Shown here: one piece after another, positions 10,013-19,800 of the stretch
Numbering within the stretch: position 1 is the first letter of the stretch
Layout: the number at the start of each line of letters is the position of its first letter
NCBI GenBank assembly: GCA_016858145.1
Contig: JAEHOE010000242.1
Span: 1-64,000 of the forward strand
DNA length: 64,000 nt
Direction of reading: 5' to 3'
Origin: Edaphochlamys debaryana
Taxonomy: Eukaryota > Chlorophyta > Chlorophyceae > Chlamydomonadales
Notes under the pieces: model-generated
What the model saw: the letters and a program-made list of their open reading frames with translations, nothing else
The model's database searches: none
Told to the model about the DNA's origin: nothing
Made by a program: the position numbers and the translations under genes

Positions 10013-13000
10013 AAGCCCCTGGGCCGCGCTGCCGCCCGGTCCGCTCACCAACGACCACCTCCTTGCTGCTTCCGCCAGGTCAGGGCAGCAGTGGTTGGTG
10101 CTCGGCAACCTAGACTCGACCCTGGCTCCGCCAGATAGAGTGCTAGAGCTCCTTAGCAGGCTCCAAGAGCTGCAACCCCGACTCCCGCCCGGCTTCCTGC
10201 TGGAGCGCGAGCCTCCAGCGTCTGCGGACACGCCCTTCGGGACCTGCCTCACGCTGGACACCGCTGCCATGGGCAGGGCCCAGCACTCGCTGCGCGCCTT
10301 CTGCACCAACCTCGCGGCCCCCGAGCACCTGCGCAAGGTGGCAACATCTGGTGCCTGGAGCCCCGGTAACCTCTCGGCAGCTGCAGCGGCACCCTCGCGC
10401 CGCCTGCCCCTCTGCGAGGCACCCCTCAGCGAGCCCTACTCGGCCTGCGACGTGCCGGGTCGCCCCGTCACCGTCTTCCCGCCGGGCAACCTCGCCACTA
10501 TCCAGCTAGCCTCCACCGCCTCGGCCGTGCCCTCGCCGCTGCTGCCAGAGGAGATAGCCGCCCTGACCGGCCTGGAGCCTGCTTCGCTGCTGGAGCGGCG
10601 CAACGACGGCACCCTCGCCGTGCCCTCCGCCATCGACGCCCTGCAGCAGGGTCTGCAGACTCCAGCTGCTGCACGCATCCTTCTCTGCGCACAAGCCCTT
10701 CAACGCGCTTTCGTCACCCCGCACCACATGGCTCGCATGCCACCTCAGCAGGCGCCACCGGCTGCCCCGCTGGGGGGGGGTAGGGAGATTGAAAACAACA
10801 CAGCGGCGCAGCCTGCAGCCCTGGTCACCACCGCGCTGCAGCACCACCAATCCAACGAGCACTGGACTTCTGCCCTGGTCTCGGCCGCCGCCGACGCACA
10901 GGAGTCCCGCTACTGCGACCCTTGGGAGGACAAGCAACTGCTCCACTACCTCGCCCAGGGCACCTGCCCCGCCGGCATTGTCGGAGAAGCGGCTAGACGG
11001 GTGGCGCGTCGCGCCATCAACTACCGCTTCGACGACCGGAGCAACCGCCTGTACCGCCGCATGCCTAACAGCACCATGCGCGAGGTACCCCCACCTGAGC
11101 GCCGCCAAGCCATCATCCAGGAGGCCCACCACCGCCTGGGGCACTGGGGAGCTCGCCGCACCCTGTGCCTGGTCCAGAACGGCTACTGGTGGCAAGGCAT
11201 GTCCAGGGATGTCGAGTATGTGGTTCAGCGCTGCCCCCTGTGCGATCGCGCCAACACCGTCGGTAACGTCACTCCGCCCGAGTTGCACCCCCTGCCAATC
11301 CGCGGGCCCTTCTTCCGCTGGCACGTGGACCTGGCTGGGCCCCTCACTCGCACGAGCTCCGGCTACGAGTACGTCATGGTCTGCGTCGAGGCTTGGACCA
11401 AGCACGTGGAGATGATCCCGCTTCGCTCCAAGGGCTCGGAGGAGGTGGCCAACGCCTTCCTAGCCAACGTCCTAGCCCGCTTCTCGGCGCCCGCCGAGGT
11501 GGTGACCGATGGAGGCACCGAGTTCCAAGGCGCCTTTGCCGCCCTGCTCGAACAATGCTTCATCGACCATCGTCACACGTCGCCCAACCACCCGCAGGCC
11601 AACGGCGCTGCGGAAAGGGTTGTGCAGGTCTGCAAACGCTCTCTGCGCAAGTACTGCGCTCAGTACGCCTCCGCCGAGCGCTGGGACGAGTACCTGCCTT
11701 GGGTCCTGATGGGCTACCGCTGCTCCCCTCAGAAGTCCACCGGCAAGTCCCCGTTTGAGCTCATGTACGGTGCACCGCCTGCTGTGCCCCTCGGCGCCGC
11801 CGAGCTGTGGGCAGAGGCGATCGACCCTGAGGCCGATCCGCAACGGGCCGACCAACTCGTCATGCTGCGCTCACACAACGTGCAACAGGCCGCGCCTTTC
11901 AACGGCCAGAACCTGCTGACGGCGCAATGGCGAGACCGCCACAACTACGCCCGCGTGCGAGCTGGCGGCTACAAGCCCCGCTTCACCAAATTCAACGTGG
12001 GCGACTACGTCTACGTCATCCTGCGCAATCAGAACAACACGCTCCAACTGCCCGTCCGCGACACCGTGCTCCGCATTGTGGCCGTGAGCCCAGAGGGAGT
12101 TGCCGAGCTGATGGGCCGCGACGGCACCATCCGCAAGGAGCACGTGAGCAACCTTGCCCCCTGTCACCTCCAAGACCTGGATCCAATCGTCGATCCCCGC
12201 ATCGCGGTGCCGCCGCTGGACCTGCCCTGCGAGATCTGTGCCTTCCCAGGCGACGAGTCCAAGATGGTCATGTGCGACGGGTGCGGCACCGGCTGGCACC
12301 TGTACTGCCTTCGACCCCCGCTCCAGCGCGTGCCCCGCGGCACCTGGACTTGTCCCGACTGCCATGCCCGCGGCGTGACACCGGCAACGATTGATCAGCT
12401 ACCTGCCCCCGTACCGCGCGAGGCACCGCAGCCGCAGATCTTCCCCTCCGCCCAAGCGCGCCGTCGGCTCAGCGAGGCCAAAGCGCTGGAGGGCGTTCCC
12501 TGCTCCCGCAAGGTCCGAGACCCCGCGACCAACACCTTCGTGAACCGTAAGGGCACCCTGCACTACAAGTCGGACGAGCCGCACTCTCGCCCCATTGAGG
12601 CGCGCTACACTGACGGCACCGCGGAGCGCCTGACTCTGCGAGCAGCCAAAGCATGCGCTCAACCGTCCACCACGGCCCTCGTCACGGCGGCTGGGGTTCC
12701 GCCCTTAGTCCTGCCCGACACCTGGGACCTATCTTCGCCAAGCGCCCGAGCTGCTGCGCTGCTGCAGCTGCGCTCCGTGCCCGGGCTGGCCTCCAGCCTG
12801 CCTGAGTCCTTTCCCACGGGTACGCACCCTGCGCCCGCTGAGGAGGCGCTCAACCTGCTTCTGGACCACCTGGACGCAAGCCGATCGCCCGTCATTCTGG
12901 ACCCGTGCGCCGGCGACGAGACCTTGGCCAACGCGCTCCGCGCGAGAGGCTACTCCGTCTGCGCCAACGGGGGCCGGGCCACCGAGGCCCCGGGCTGGCC

Positions 13001-13364
13001 CCGCTTGGATCCCCTACAACCTGGGACCTACCGCCGCCTCGCCACGCCCGGCGAGTCCTGGCTCATCATCTCTGCTCCGCACCCGGAGCTTCTGCCCTTC
13101 TGGCTGCCCTTGGCCGTCGCCATGGTGCCGCTAGTCGTGGCCTTCATCCCACGGCGCATGCTTACGGCCCCGCCGGACGCATGGGCCGCCCTGCTCAACG
13201 CCTTCACGGAGGACGAGCGGCTGGCCATCATCACTGGAGACACCTGTGGATACGTCAACGGAAAGCCTGGAGCTTGGCTGTTAGTGTTCCGGGATGCGAC
13301 CTTGAGGGCGCAGCTGATGAGGGGTATCGGGAAGGGACGCGCTGGGCACTGGGTGCATGCTTAG
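9930..13364 (+). CDS. Element A pol: methyltransferase-like remainder, integrase, PHD finger, second methyltransferase-like domain
   Basis: The frame that continues pol after the shift near 9930. There is no start codon of its own, so it is presumably made as part of a longer protein. Order: C-terminal half of a cytosine-methyltransferase-like domain (WLVLGN, FLLERE, RAQHSLRAFCTNL); integrase zinc domain H-H-C-C (about 11122-11245); DDE core with Asp codons at 11328 and 11508 and Glu at 11613 (34 residues between the last two); a GPY-like C-terminal region; a PHD finger at about 12221-12370 (CEIC, CDGC, GWHLYC, CPDC); and a final domain, 12840-13364, with motif LDPCAGDETL. The stop is at 13364. 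DDE residues are all present, so integrase chemistry is predicted to be intact in this segment. Confidence 0.85.
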   Translation, partial: AQEHSLLRRRLGWLRASFPRQLRGSAVESPWAALPPGPLTNDHLLAASARSGQQWLVLGNLDSTLAPPDRVLELLSRLQELQPRLPPGFLLEREPPASADTPFGTCLTLDTAAMGRAQHSLRAFCTNLAAPEHLRKVATSGAWSPGNLSAAAAAPSRRLPLCEAPLSEPYSACDVPGRPVTVFPPGNLATIQLASTASAVPSPLLPEEIAALTGLEPASLLERRNDGTLAVPSAIDALQQGLQTPAAARILLCAQALQRAFVTPHHMARMPPQQAPPAAPLGGGREIENNTAAQPAALVTTALQHHQSNEHWTSALVSAAADAQESRYCDPWEDKQLLHYLAQGTCPAGIVGEAARRVARRAINYRFDDRSNRLYRRMPNSTMREVPPPERRQAIIQEAHHRLGHWGARRTLCLVQNGYWWQGMSRDVEYVVQRCPLCDRANTVGNVTPPELHPLPIRGPFFRWHVDLAGPLTRTSSGYEYVMVCVEAWTKHVEMIPLRSKGSEEVANAFLANVLARFSAPAEVVTDGGTEFQGAFAALLEQCFIDHRHTSPNHPQANGAAERVVQVCKRSLRKYCAQYASAERWDEYLPWVLMGYRCSPQKSTGKSPFELMYGAPPAVPLGAAELWAEAIDPEADPQRADQLVMLRSHNVQQAAPFNGQNLLTAQWRDRHNYARVRAGGYKPRFTKFNVGDYVYVILRNQNNTLQLPVRDTVLRIVAVSPEGVAELMGRDGTIRKEHVSNLAPCHLQDLDPIVDPRIAVPPLDLPCEICAFPGDESKMVMCDGCGTGWHLYCLRPPLQRVPRGTWTCPDCHARGVTPATIDQLPAPVPREAPQPQIFPSAQARRRLSEAKALEGVPCSRKVRDPATNTFVNRKGTLHYKSDEPHSRPIEARYTDGTAERLTLRAAKACAQPSTTALVTAAGVPPLVLPDTWDLSSPSARAAALLQLRSVPGLASSLPESFPTGTHPAPAEEALNLLLDHLDASRSPVILDPCAGDETLANALRARGYSVCANGGRATEAPGWPRLDPLQPGTYRRLATPGESWLIISAPHPELLPFWLPLAVAMVPLVVAFIPRRMLTAPPDAWAALLNAFTEDERLAIITGDTCGYVNGKPGAWLLVFRDATLRAQLMRGIGKGRAGHWVHA

Positions 13365-13552
13365 ATAGGGAGGTGAGCCGAGGGAGCTGAGTTCTGCTGG
13401 CTGTAGCCTGGTGAGGACTCTTAGCGAGCATGGGGGAGGATTGAGGTTTCTCTGCTGGAGGGAACTGTTGTGTACAGCCTGAGCGAACTGCTTCTGACTT
13501 AGCGTGTGGCCTCGAGGCCGCCTGACTTCGCGTTGTTGGCTCTAGAGTCGCC

Positions 13553-13561
13553 AAGGGGGGG
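13553..13561 (+). promoter_or_regulatory. Polypurine tract of element A
   Basis: AAGGGGGGG directly precedes the B1 segment. In LTR retrotransposons such a tract primes plus-strand DNA synthesis and marks the start of the 3' repeat unit. Here that start is B1, not A2. Confidence 0.6.
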
Positions 13562-13611
13562 AGTTCGGTCAGCCGGCTGCACTTTGCCGTAGCCCATAGT
13601 GTGTCCTGACA
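13562..13611 (+). repeat. B1 segment of element A (inner copy)
   Basis: Fifty bases, AGTTCGGTCAGCC...GTCCTGACA, identical to 14054-14103. It lies between the purine tract and A2, joined to A2 by the dinucleotide GC (13612-13613). Confidence 0.9.
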
Positions 13612-13613
13612 GC

Positions 13614-14053
13614 TGACAGAGCACAGTACCGTCGCTGTCACAGTATGGTTGCCGGTTTGGAGTTGAGGTAGGGTGCTGGAGGTTTGTGGTTGGTCTGCTG
13701 GTTGGTGCCGGAGGTTACGTCTAGGGTTGAGACTAGGGTTGTGACACCAGGGTTTGGCTCGTGAGACACGTGGCATGAGCACCTGAGGTACGGCAAAGAG
13801 CCCTTCCGATCGGGGCGACTTAGGCGAACGCCCAGCTTCCGACTGGCAAGTCGGAAGCACTACTTGCTGCGGATCTACTCTGCTGTGACTGTAACTACTA
13901 GAGTGTTGCTGCTCTGCTGCCTCTAGCGCCTGCGGCGCAGTCTCTGTGCCATCCGACGACTTCCCGAGGAGCCTTCGCTCGACCCAGCCGCTGAGCCTCA
14001 GCGCTGGTCCTAGAAGTGAGCCCAGGCACCGCCTGCGTCTTTGCTCGCCGATT
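13614..14053 (+). repeat. A2, 3' long repeat of element A
   Basis: About 440 bases matching the 5' repeat A1. It starts TGACAGAGCAC and ends CGCCGATT, and is followed without a gap by B2. A2 plus B2 together look like a conventional LTR with TG...CA ends. Confidence 0.9.
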
Positions 14054-14103
14054 AGTTCGGTCAGCCGGCTGCACTTTGCCGTAGCCCATAGTGTGTCCTG
14101 ACA
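14054..14103 (+). repeat. B2 segment, outer 3' end of element A
   Basis: Exact second copy of B1, ending in TGACA, after which unrelated sequence starts (GGAGCGACCC). It is the true right border of the element. Confidence 0.85.
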
Positions 14104-14181
14104 GGAGCGACCCACCCCTACTCCGCACGCCCTGCAGCCGCATAGCGCCTTCACACCGGGCACTCCACCCAACACACACAC

Positions 14182-14686
14182 CTGCGCGTGTGGCTCGCCT
14201 ATCCCCGCCGAGGCCACGGAAGCCTGCGTCGCCGCCGCCGTTGCCGCCACCGCGTGTGCCAGCACGGGCCGGCGGCCGCCCTCGCCCGCCGCCGCGCTGG
14301 CCGCCGCCACGGCCGCCGCCGCCGCCGCCGCCGCCAGCGGTGCCCCCACAATGGAGGCCCGGGAGGCGAGGGACATGGCGTGGGCGAGGGAGGCGGGGGG
14401 ACGAGGGGGGAGGCCACCGCCCATGGACAGGCCTGGAGGTAGGAGGGGTTGGAGGGGTTGGGAAGTCGATTGCAGACGGGACCAGCGAGGATCAAGCAGG
14501 AACGGGTACAATGAATGCACCGAAGCAGTATCCTCGAGTCACCCAGCTTCCCTCACCCAGCCAGAGCCCTCCGCCCCCCTCGCCCGCACCCATGGGCGTC
14601 CCCGGCGACTCCGCCGCCCCCAGCTCCCACAGCCGGGCGGTGCGGTCCATGGAGCAGGTGAGGGCGCGGCGGCCGTCGTGGGAGAC
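14182..14686 (-). CDS. Partial WD40-repeat gene, two exons
   Basis: Minus-strand exon 14686-14591 follows an acceptor (CGCAACAG) and reads VSHDGRRALTCSMDRTARLW, a typical WD40 blade ending in a Trp-Asp-like pair, before a GTGCGG donor. A second exon, 14432-14182, joins in frame after CTCCAG and reads GLSMGGGLPPRPPASLAHAM, then an Ala-rich run encoded by GGC repeats, ending at a GTGTGT donor. Downstream exons are not seen. Element A begins about 79 bases into the next intron. Upstream exons were not recognised to 16.8 kb. The WD40 assignment rests on one blade. The second exon could be noncoding GCC-rich DNA. Confidence 0.45.
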
Positions 14687-14799
14687 CTGTTGCGGGCATG
14701 TCGGCTTGCAGTTCTGCTCCCGCCCCCGGAAGCTCGCTCCATCCTGACGCCATCCAGCAGCACCGGCTCCCCCCAATCAACCCTTGCGGCCTCCACGTC

Positions 14800-14890
14800 C
14801 CGTGTCCCGCGTCCCGCGTCCCCTGTCCCGCGTCTCGTGTCCGGTGTCTCGCGTCCCGCGTCCCGTCTCCGGTCTCCCGCGTCCCGCCCC
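14800..14890. repeat. Short GC-rich minisatellite
   Basis: Degenerate tandem copies of a 7-base unit related to CGTCCCG (GTCCCGCGTCCCGCGTC and variants). Low-complexity sequence upstream of the WD40-like exon on the minus strand. Confidence 0.7.
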
Positions 14891-16824
14891 CACCGCCGAC
14901 GCCTGTATCAGTCTGACCAGTCTGACAGCCCACGTCTGTGCACCGCAGGTGGCAAGCCCTGCCTCTGGTCCTGGAGTAATACGCCCCGACTGGACACACG
15001 GGTATGTACTCTGGGACACACGTGTCACTGCCGAACCCTCTGGAACGCGCGGGAACCGGGGAAACCCACCTCAGCCTTATTACTTCATATTCATGCACAT
15101 GCATGTCATCTATGTCTTTTCATTTTTACGAGAGTCCCGCCGATCCCCCTCCTCCCCCGTGGCCGCACCCTCATCCGTCCCGTGGCTGCACCAACGCCGA
15201 TGCTCCCGCCTTTCCTCTGAAGTCCATGGCGTCCAACCTCGGCCCCCCTCAACCTTCCCATGAATCCTTTCCTCCCAGACGCACCCACGTCCCCTTTAGC
15301 TCCTTCCAGTCCTGTCCCGGCCCAATGACGCCGGCCCCCCCATCCACAATCAATCGGTGCAGGGAGATCTGGATTGACGACTGACAGGGCGGGGCCTTCT
15401 CCACCAAAAGCCTTGACACACTCCACACATCGGCCAGGGCGGGCCTACGTGCGGGGCTGCGTGGCGCATGCCACCTGGCCGCGCTGTACCCCTGGGCCGA
15501 CGATGGCTGGTGCTTCGAAGGCGCTCCTCGGTGATGCACCCGCGTACAACAGTACAATAAGACCAGGGGTAACACCAGGGGCAGTAGTACCGTGGTATGA
15601 TCCCATAGCAGAGGCTGGCGCCTGCTGCCCATGAAGCCCCTCAAGCTTGCCCTTCCCCCGAGCGAGGCCTCCCCTGTTGCGCTTCCCCCTTCGTTCGTTT
15701 TCAGCCGTTGCTCAAGTCATGAACGGCCTGGTGTCATGCACGACTTTGTCCCAGCAGGGTAGTCAAGGTCTTCGGCCCGCCATCACCCGCTGCCAGGGTA
15801 CGGCCGTCCTTCTTCATGGTTTAAATGGTCAAGTAAGAGCACGGCAGTGGGACCACGTTACGTCGCATTGAACAGGGGGGTCCAAGGGATACGGTTCTAG
15901 ACGGTTTGAGGTGGCTTTAGGGGGGGGAAGGGGTTGTACGGAGGGGCAAGCAGGGACGCAGTGGGCAGAGTGCGTATGGGGGGGGTGGGGTGGGGGCGGG
16001 GAGAGCGGGAACCGCACGGGTACACCCGCACGGGTACATCCTCGTAGAAGCACATGTTGGTAGCCGCGTTTAAGAAGGACCAAATGCGTCGATCCTGATC
16101 GCGCACGGGACAACAGAGCGCGCGCAACGCTGCCCGCGCGGGTCTGGGACTAGGGTCAGGCCAAACGCAAACCCTTGCGCTCTGAGGCGCTGAAGAGGAA
16201 GGGGTCAGGAAGAGGCAATGTACCGCCAGCTTTGATGATCGCGGCGCTCAGGAAAGCTCGCGTGCGTACGGCTGACCCGTTCCGGAATGGGCTCCGCCAT
16301 GATGAGTCCCTTGACTTGTCGCCCTGGCGCGATACGCCACCAGAGTAGCATACATAGTCGATCCTCCTGGCTCGCTACGGCCACGAGGATCGCAGCGAGT
16401 GCGACTTCGCGCGCGCAGCAGCTTTTGCCACCGTGCGACTGGGGGCACTTGCTCACACTATCCAGTGATTTTGTAACGATATACGAGGCGTCTACATCTT
16501 GCTGGTAGGCACGTCTTGCGGCGGGGCTGTGCGCGGGGCTGTGCGCGTGCTCGCGGCGCGCGCGGCGACACAACAGCAGCAGGAGCCCGCCGCGTTTGCA
16601 ACAGCCGGTGTGACTGAACGCATATGCTCTGCTAGACATGCCACATTAGTAGTGCAAGTAAGTAAAACGGCTAGCAGGCCCAGCAGGGGTTCCATCGAGC
16701 GCCCATACATCCCGCCGGTGGCCCGCCCAGCCAGCCACGCACATCTATCACAACTCTGTGACACGCCTTCCTGTTACTTACTCTGCCGCAGACATAAACC
16801 AGGCGTTACTGCATCAGTGCCAGG
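14891..16824. other. No recognisable gene; shared upstream region
   Basis: I see no convincing exon, RNA gene or transposon end. The region holds scattered G-runs (15920-16000), short repeats such as GCACGGGTACA around 16015-16035, and mixed-frame open stretches without motifs. It lies between the minus-strand WD40-like exons and the plus-strand protease gene, so it probably contains the protease promoter and 5' UTR. No TATA box can be claimed. Confidence 0.5.
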
Positions 16825-19800
16825 ATGGGCGTCAATGTGCCGCGCGGGCCCAGCCGACGGGTTCGGGCGGGCTCCTCGCTCGCCCTGGCGGGGCTGACGG
16901 TCGCGGCGCTCCTCGCCGCCTGCCTGCTGGTCTGGCCACACGGCGGTGAGCAGGTTGCGGCCGGCGGCGTTTGGGCCTAGGGCGGCGAAATACTGGGGAG
17001 CGTCTCAAATCGAGGCGGCAGTTGGCCAACGGGTCGGGCCCAGACGTGCTACGTGGGCCGCCGTGTCGTCGGGCCGCAACGCCCACGTCTGACAGTAGTT
17101 TGCCACTGCCTTAAGCCTCCACGACCGAAGCCGTTTGCTCCAGCGTTCATTGCGTATCACACGCTCGTAAGCCCAAGGCAGGGGTAGGGCAGGGGCACTG
17201 GAGGGCAACCCTCACTGGGCCCGCGGTATGACTTGTACCTCGCCTTTCCCACAGCTTCGGCGGCTCCACCGCCTCCGAAGCTGAGCCCCAAATCCCCTTC
17301 CCCCAAGCCCCCAAGTCCCAAGTCTCCTCCCCCGAGGCCCCCGAGCCCCAAGTCCCCGCCTCCCAAGCCCCCACGGCCCCCGCTCCCTCCGCCATCCCCG
17401 AGCCCCAAGTCGCCGCCCCCCCGGCCGCCGAGCCCCAAGTCCCCGCCTCCCAAGCCCCCACGGCCCCCGCTCCCTCCGCCATCCCCGAGCCCCAAGTCAC
17501 CGCCCCCCCGGCCGCCGAGCCCCAAGTCACCGCCTCCCAAGCCTCCACGGCCGCCGCTGCCTCCCTCACCCCCGAGCCCCAAGTCGCCGCCCCCCCAGCC
17601 CCCGATCCCCAAGTCCCCGCCTCCCAAGCCCCCACGGCCCCCGCTCCCTCCGCCATCCCCGAGCCCCAAGTCGCCGCCCCCCCGGCCGCCGAGCCCCAAG
17701 TCCCCGCCTCCCAAGCCCCCACGGCCCCCGCTCCCTCCGCCATCCCCGAGCCCCAAGTCACCGCCCCCCCGGCCGCCGAGCCCCAAGTCACCGCCTCCCA
17801 AGCCCCCACGGCCCCCGCTCCCTCCGCCATCCCCGAGCCCCAAGTCGCCGCCCCCTCGGCCCCCGAGCCCCAAGTCTTCGCCTCCCAAGCCCCCAACACC
17901 GCAACCTCGCCCGAAGCCCCCGAGCCCCAAGTCGCCGCCCCCGAAGCCCCAGCCTCCCCCGAAGCCCCCGGCCCCCAAGTCCCCTCCCCCCAAGTCTCCG
18001 CCTCCCAGCCCGAGGTCTCCTCCCCCAACGCCCCCTCCGAAGGCCCCCCGGTCCCCGCCGCCCTCGCCCCCCGGCCGCAACGTCACTTCCACCGTACCCT
18101 TCTTGCTCCAGGTACGAGGATGGTCCACACCGGATTGTATGATGACCAAGCGCTGGACGAAGCGGAGGGCACAGCGAGGACAGCGTGCAGAGGGCACGTT
18201 ATGCCCTGGCTTTCCATAGTCTGCTGTTACGGCTGTGCCCTACTCCCCTTGCACTGAGCACATAAAGGGCCCGCAACTGGAGCGTTGACGCTATGCATGC
18301 ACGCGTGCTGAGCTCCACGGACCCGCCGCCCCGCCCTCTCCGACCCCCCCGACCCCCGATCGACCCCCTCCACCCCGCCCCCAGGGCTCACTGGTCATGA
18401 CCACTGAATGGGGCGGAAGCAGTCTATACTACATCCAGAGCTCCACGCTGGGCACCCTCTACCGCCTGCTCACCGGCGTTCCCAAGGACTCGCTGGGCAC
18501 GCCGTACAACCTCGGCACCATCCTGTCCATGGTGCGTGCGTGGGGCGGGCAAACAAGCAACTGTATTTATAGTTACAGGACGGGGACTTCCGAGGAAGGG
18601 TCGGCGGGCGCTTGCTGACATCGCTGCCGCTGTGTTTGGCCTAACTGTGCGCAGACCTGCGCTCCGGCTCTGAATGCCCCCTACACATGCGCCGCCATTG
18701 CCAACGTTCGGATTGCGTGAGCTTGTCGTACAGCTGGCCGTCGCCGGGACACAACAAGGGGGATGATGACGTAGGAATTAAGAGGTTCTTACTCCTTACA
18801 TATTATAATAATTTTGAACGCCCTCTGTCTGATCCCGCCCCGTGCCCCCTGCTGCATGTATGCATCCCAACTATCCAAACTGCCGCAGGTTCCTGGCCGC
18901 TGCCACGCCTTCGCAAAACCTCAAGTGCGTAGTGCAGGATCGATGGTTAAAAAGCTCGAGCTCGCCACGGGCGATACATAGATAGATAGAGTAGACGGAG
19001 ACAGCCGGTAGGGCCGGCCACGCAGCAGCGCCCCCACTACTGCCCCCCCTAACAGCACCTTCAAGGGCCATGCCTCACCACCTGCCCCAGGATGCCGGCC
19101 GTGGTGATGATCCTCAGCCTCACCGGCACCTGCACGTCTGACGGCCCCACAACCGACCAGGCAAGCCGCCACTTCGTCCGCAGTGTGTACTTATTAGGGC
19201 GAGCAGGGCCAGGCGGAGCGCCCGGGGCATGCCGGGCTCTATGCGAGCGGCAATGCGGCATGGATTTGCGTACCCAGAGATTGAAACTTGAACGGCCAGC
19301 CTGCAAGGCCTCTTACCTCTGTCTCCACGCACAGGTCTACAAGGCCTTCTGGGACCCCAAGGGATTCGCGTACCAGATGTCGGCATGTGAGTGCGGGAGA
19401 AGGCGATCTATTTGATTGAGCAGTAAATTGATCTGCTGGTAGATCTGGAGTTTTAACTGAAACCCACCCGCAGGTTCGCATAACTCCGTACAGTACGATC
19501 TTGCCAAGTTCAAGGTAAGCAACCCTCACTTCCGTGCTTGCCTTATCATCACCGCCGCTTGATCGATTTTCGCACCCATTAATTCTAGGGCCCCAAAATG
19601 CGCCAGCTGCCTATTCTTCCTGACCTTGTTACGGCTTGCACACGACCTTACAAGCCGCCCCCTGCCCCCTCCCTCCCCCGACCGTGCATGCCCGGTCACG
19701 CCCCAGATTGTGCGCGTCAATTTCCCTTGTGATGCGGACTTCATCGTGAGCTGCACTGCCGATACTATCGCCAACGAGGCGCAGGCGGAGGCGCGGAACC

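Larger units (their letters stand above)
1..14103 (+). mobile_element. Ty3/gypsy retrotransposon A with split terminal repeats
   Basis: A near-complete Ty3/gypsy-type element. Order on the plus strand: A1 terminal repeat (about 2-437), gag region, protease, reverse transcriptase, RNase H, a methyltransferase-like domain, a zinc-binding and DDE integrase, a PHD finger, a second methyltransferase-like domain, purine tract, B1 (13562-13611), A2 (13614-14053), B2 (14054-14103). Placement of RNase H before integrase defines the Ty3/gypsy order. The outer 3' end is ...TGACA. The 5' end coincides with the window edge, so a target duplication cannot be tested. The coding region is split over several frames. 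Many shifts fall in runs of C or G, so this may be a decayed copy or an unpolished assembly. Confidence 0.9.

Noticed and set aside
13255..14520. 421-codon minus-strand frame spanning the end of element A and its flank
   Set aside because: It crosses the pol C terminus, the terminal repeats and the WD40-like exon. Only the last part coincides with a plausible exon.
17147..18197. Long Gly-rich open frames on the minus strand (and at 59730-60112)
   Set aside because: They are the complement of the SPK/PPP coding minisatellite of the protease genes, which is fixed in phase with flanking exons on the plus strand.
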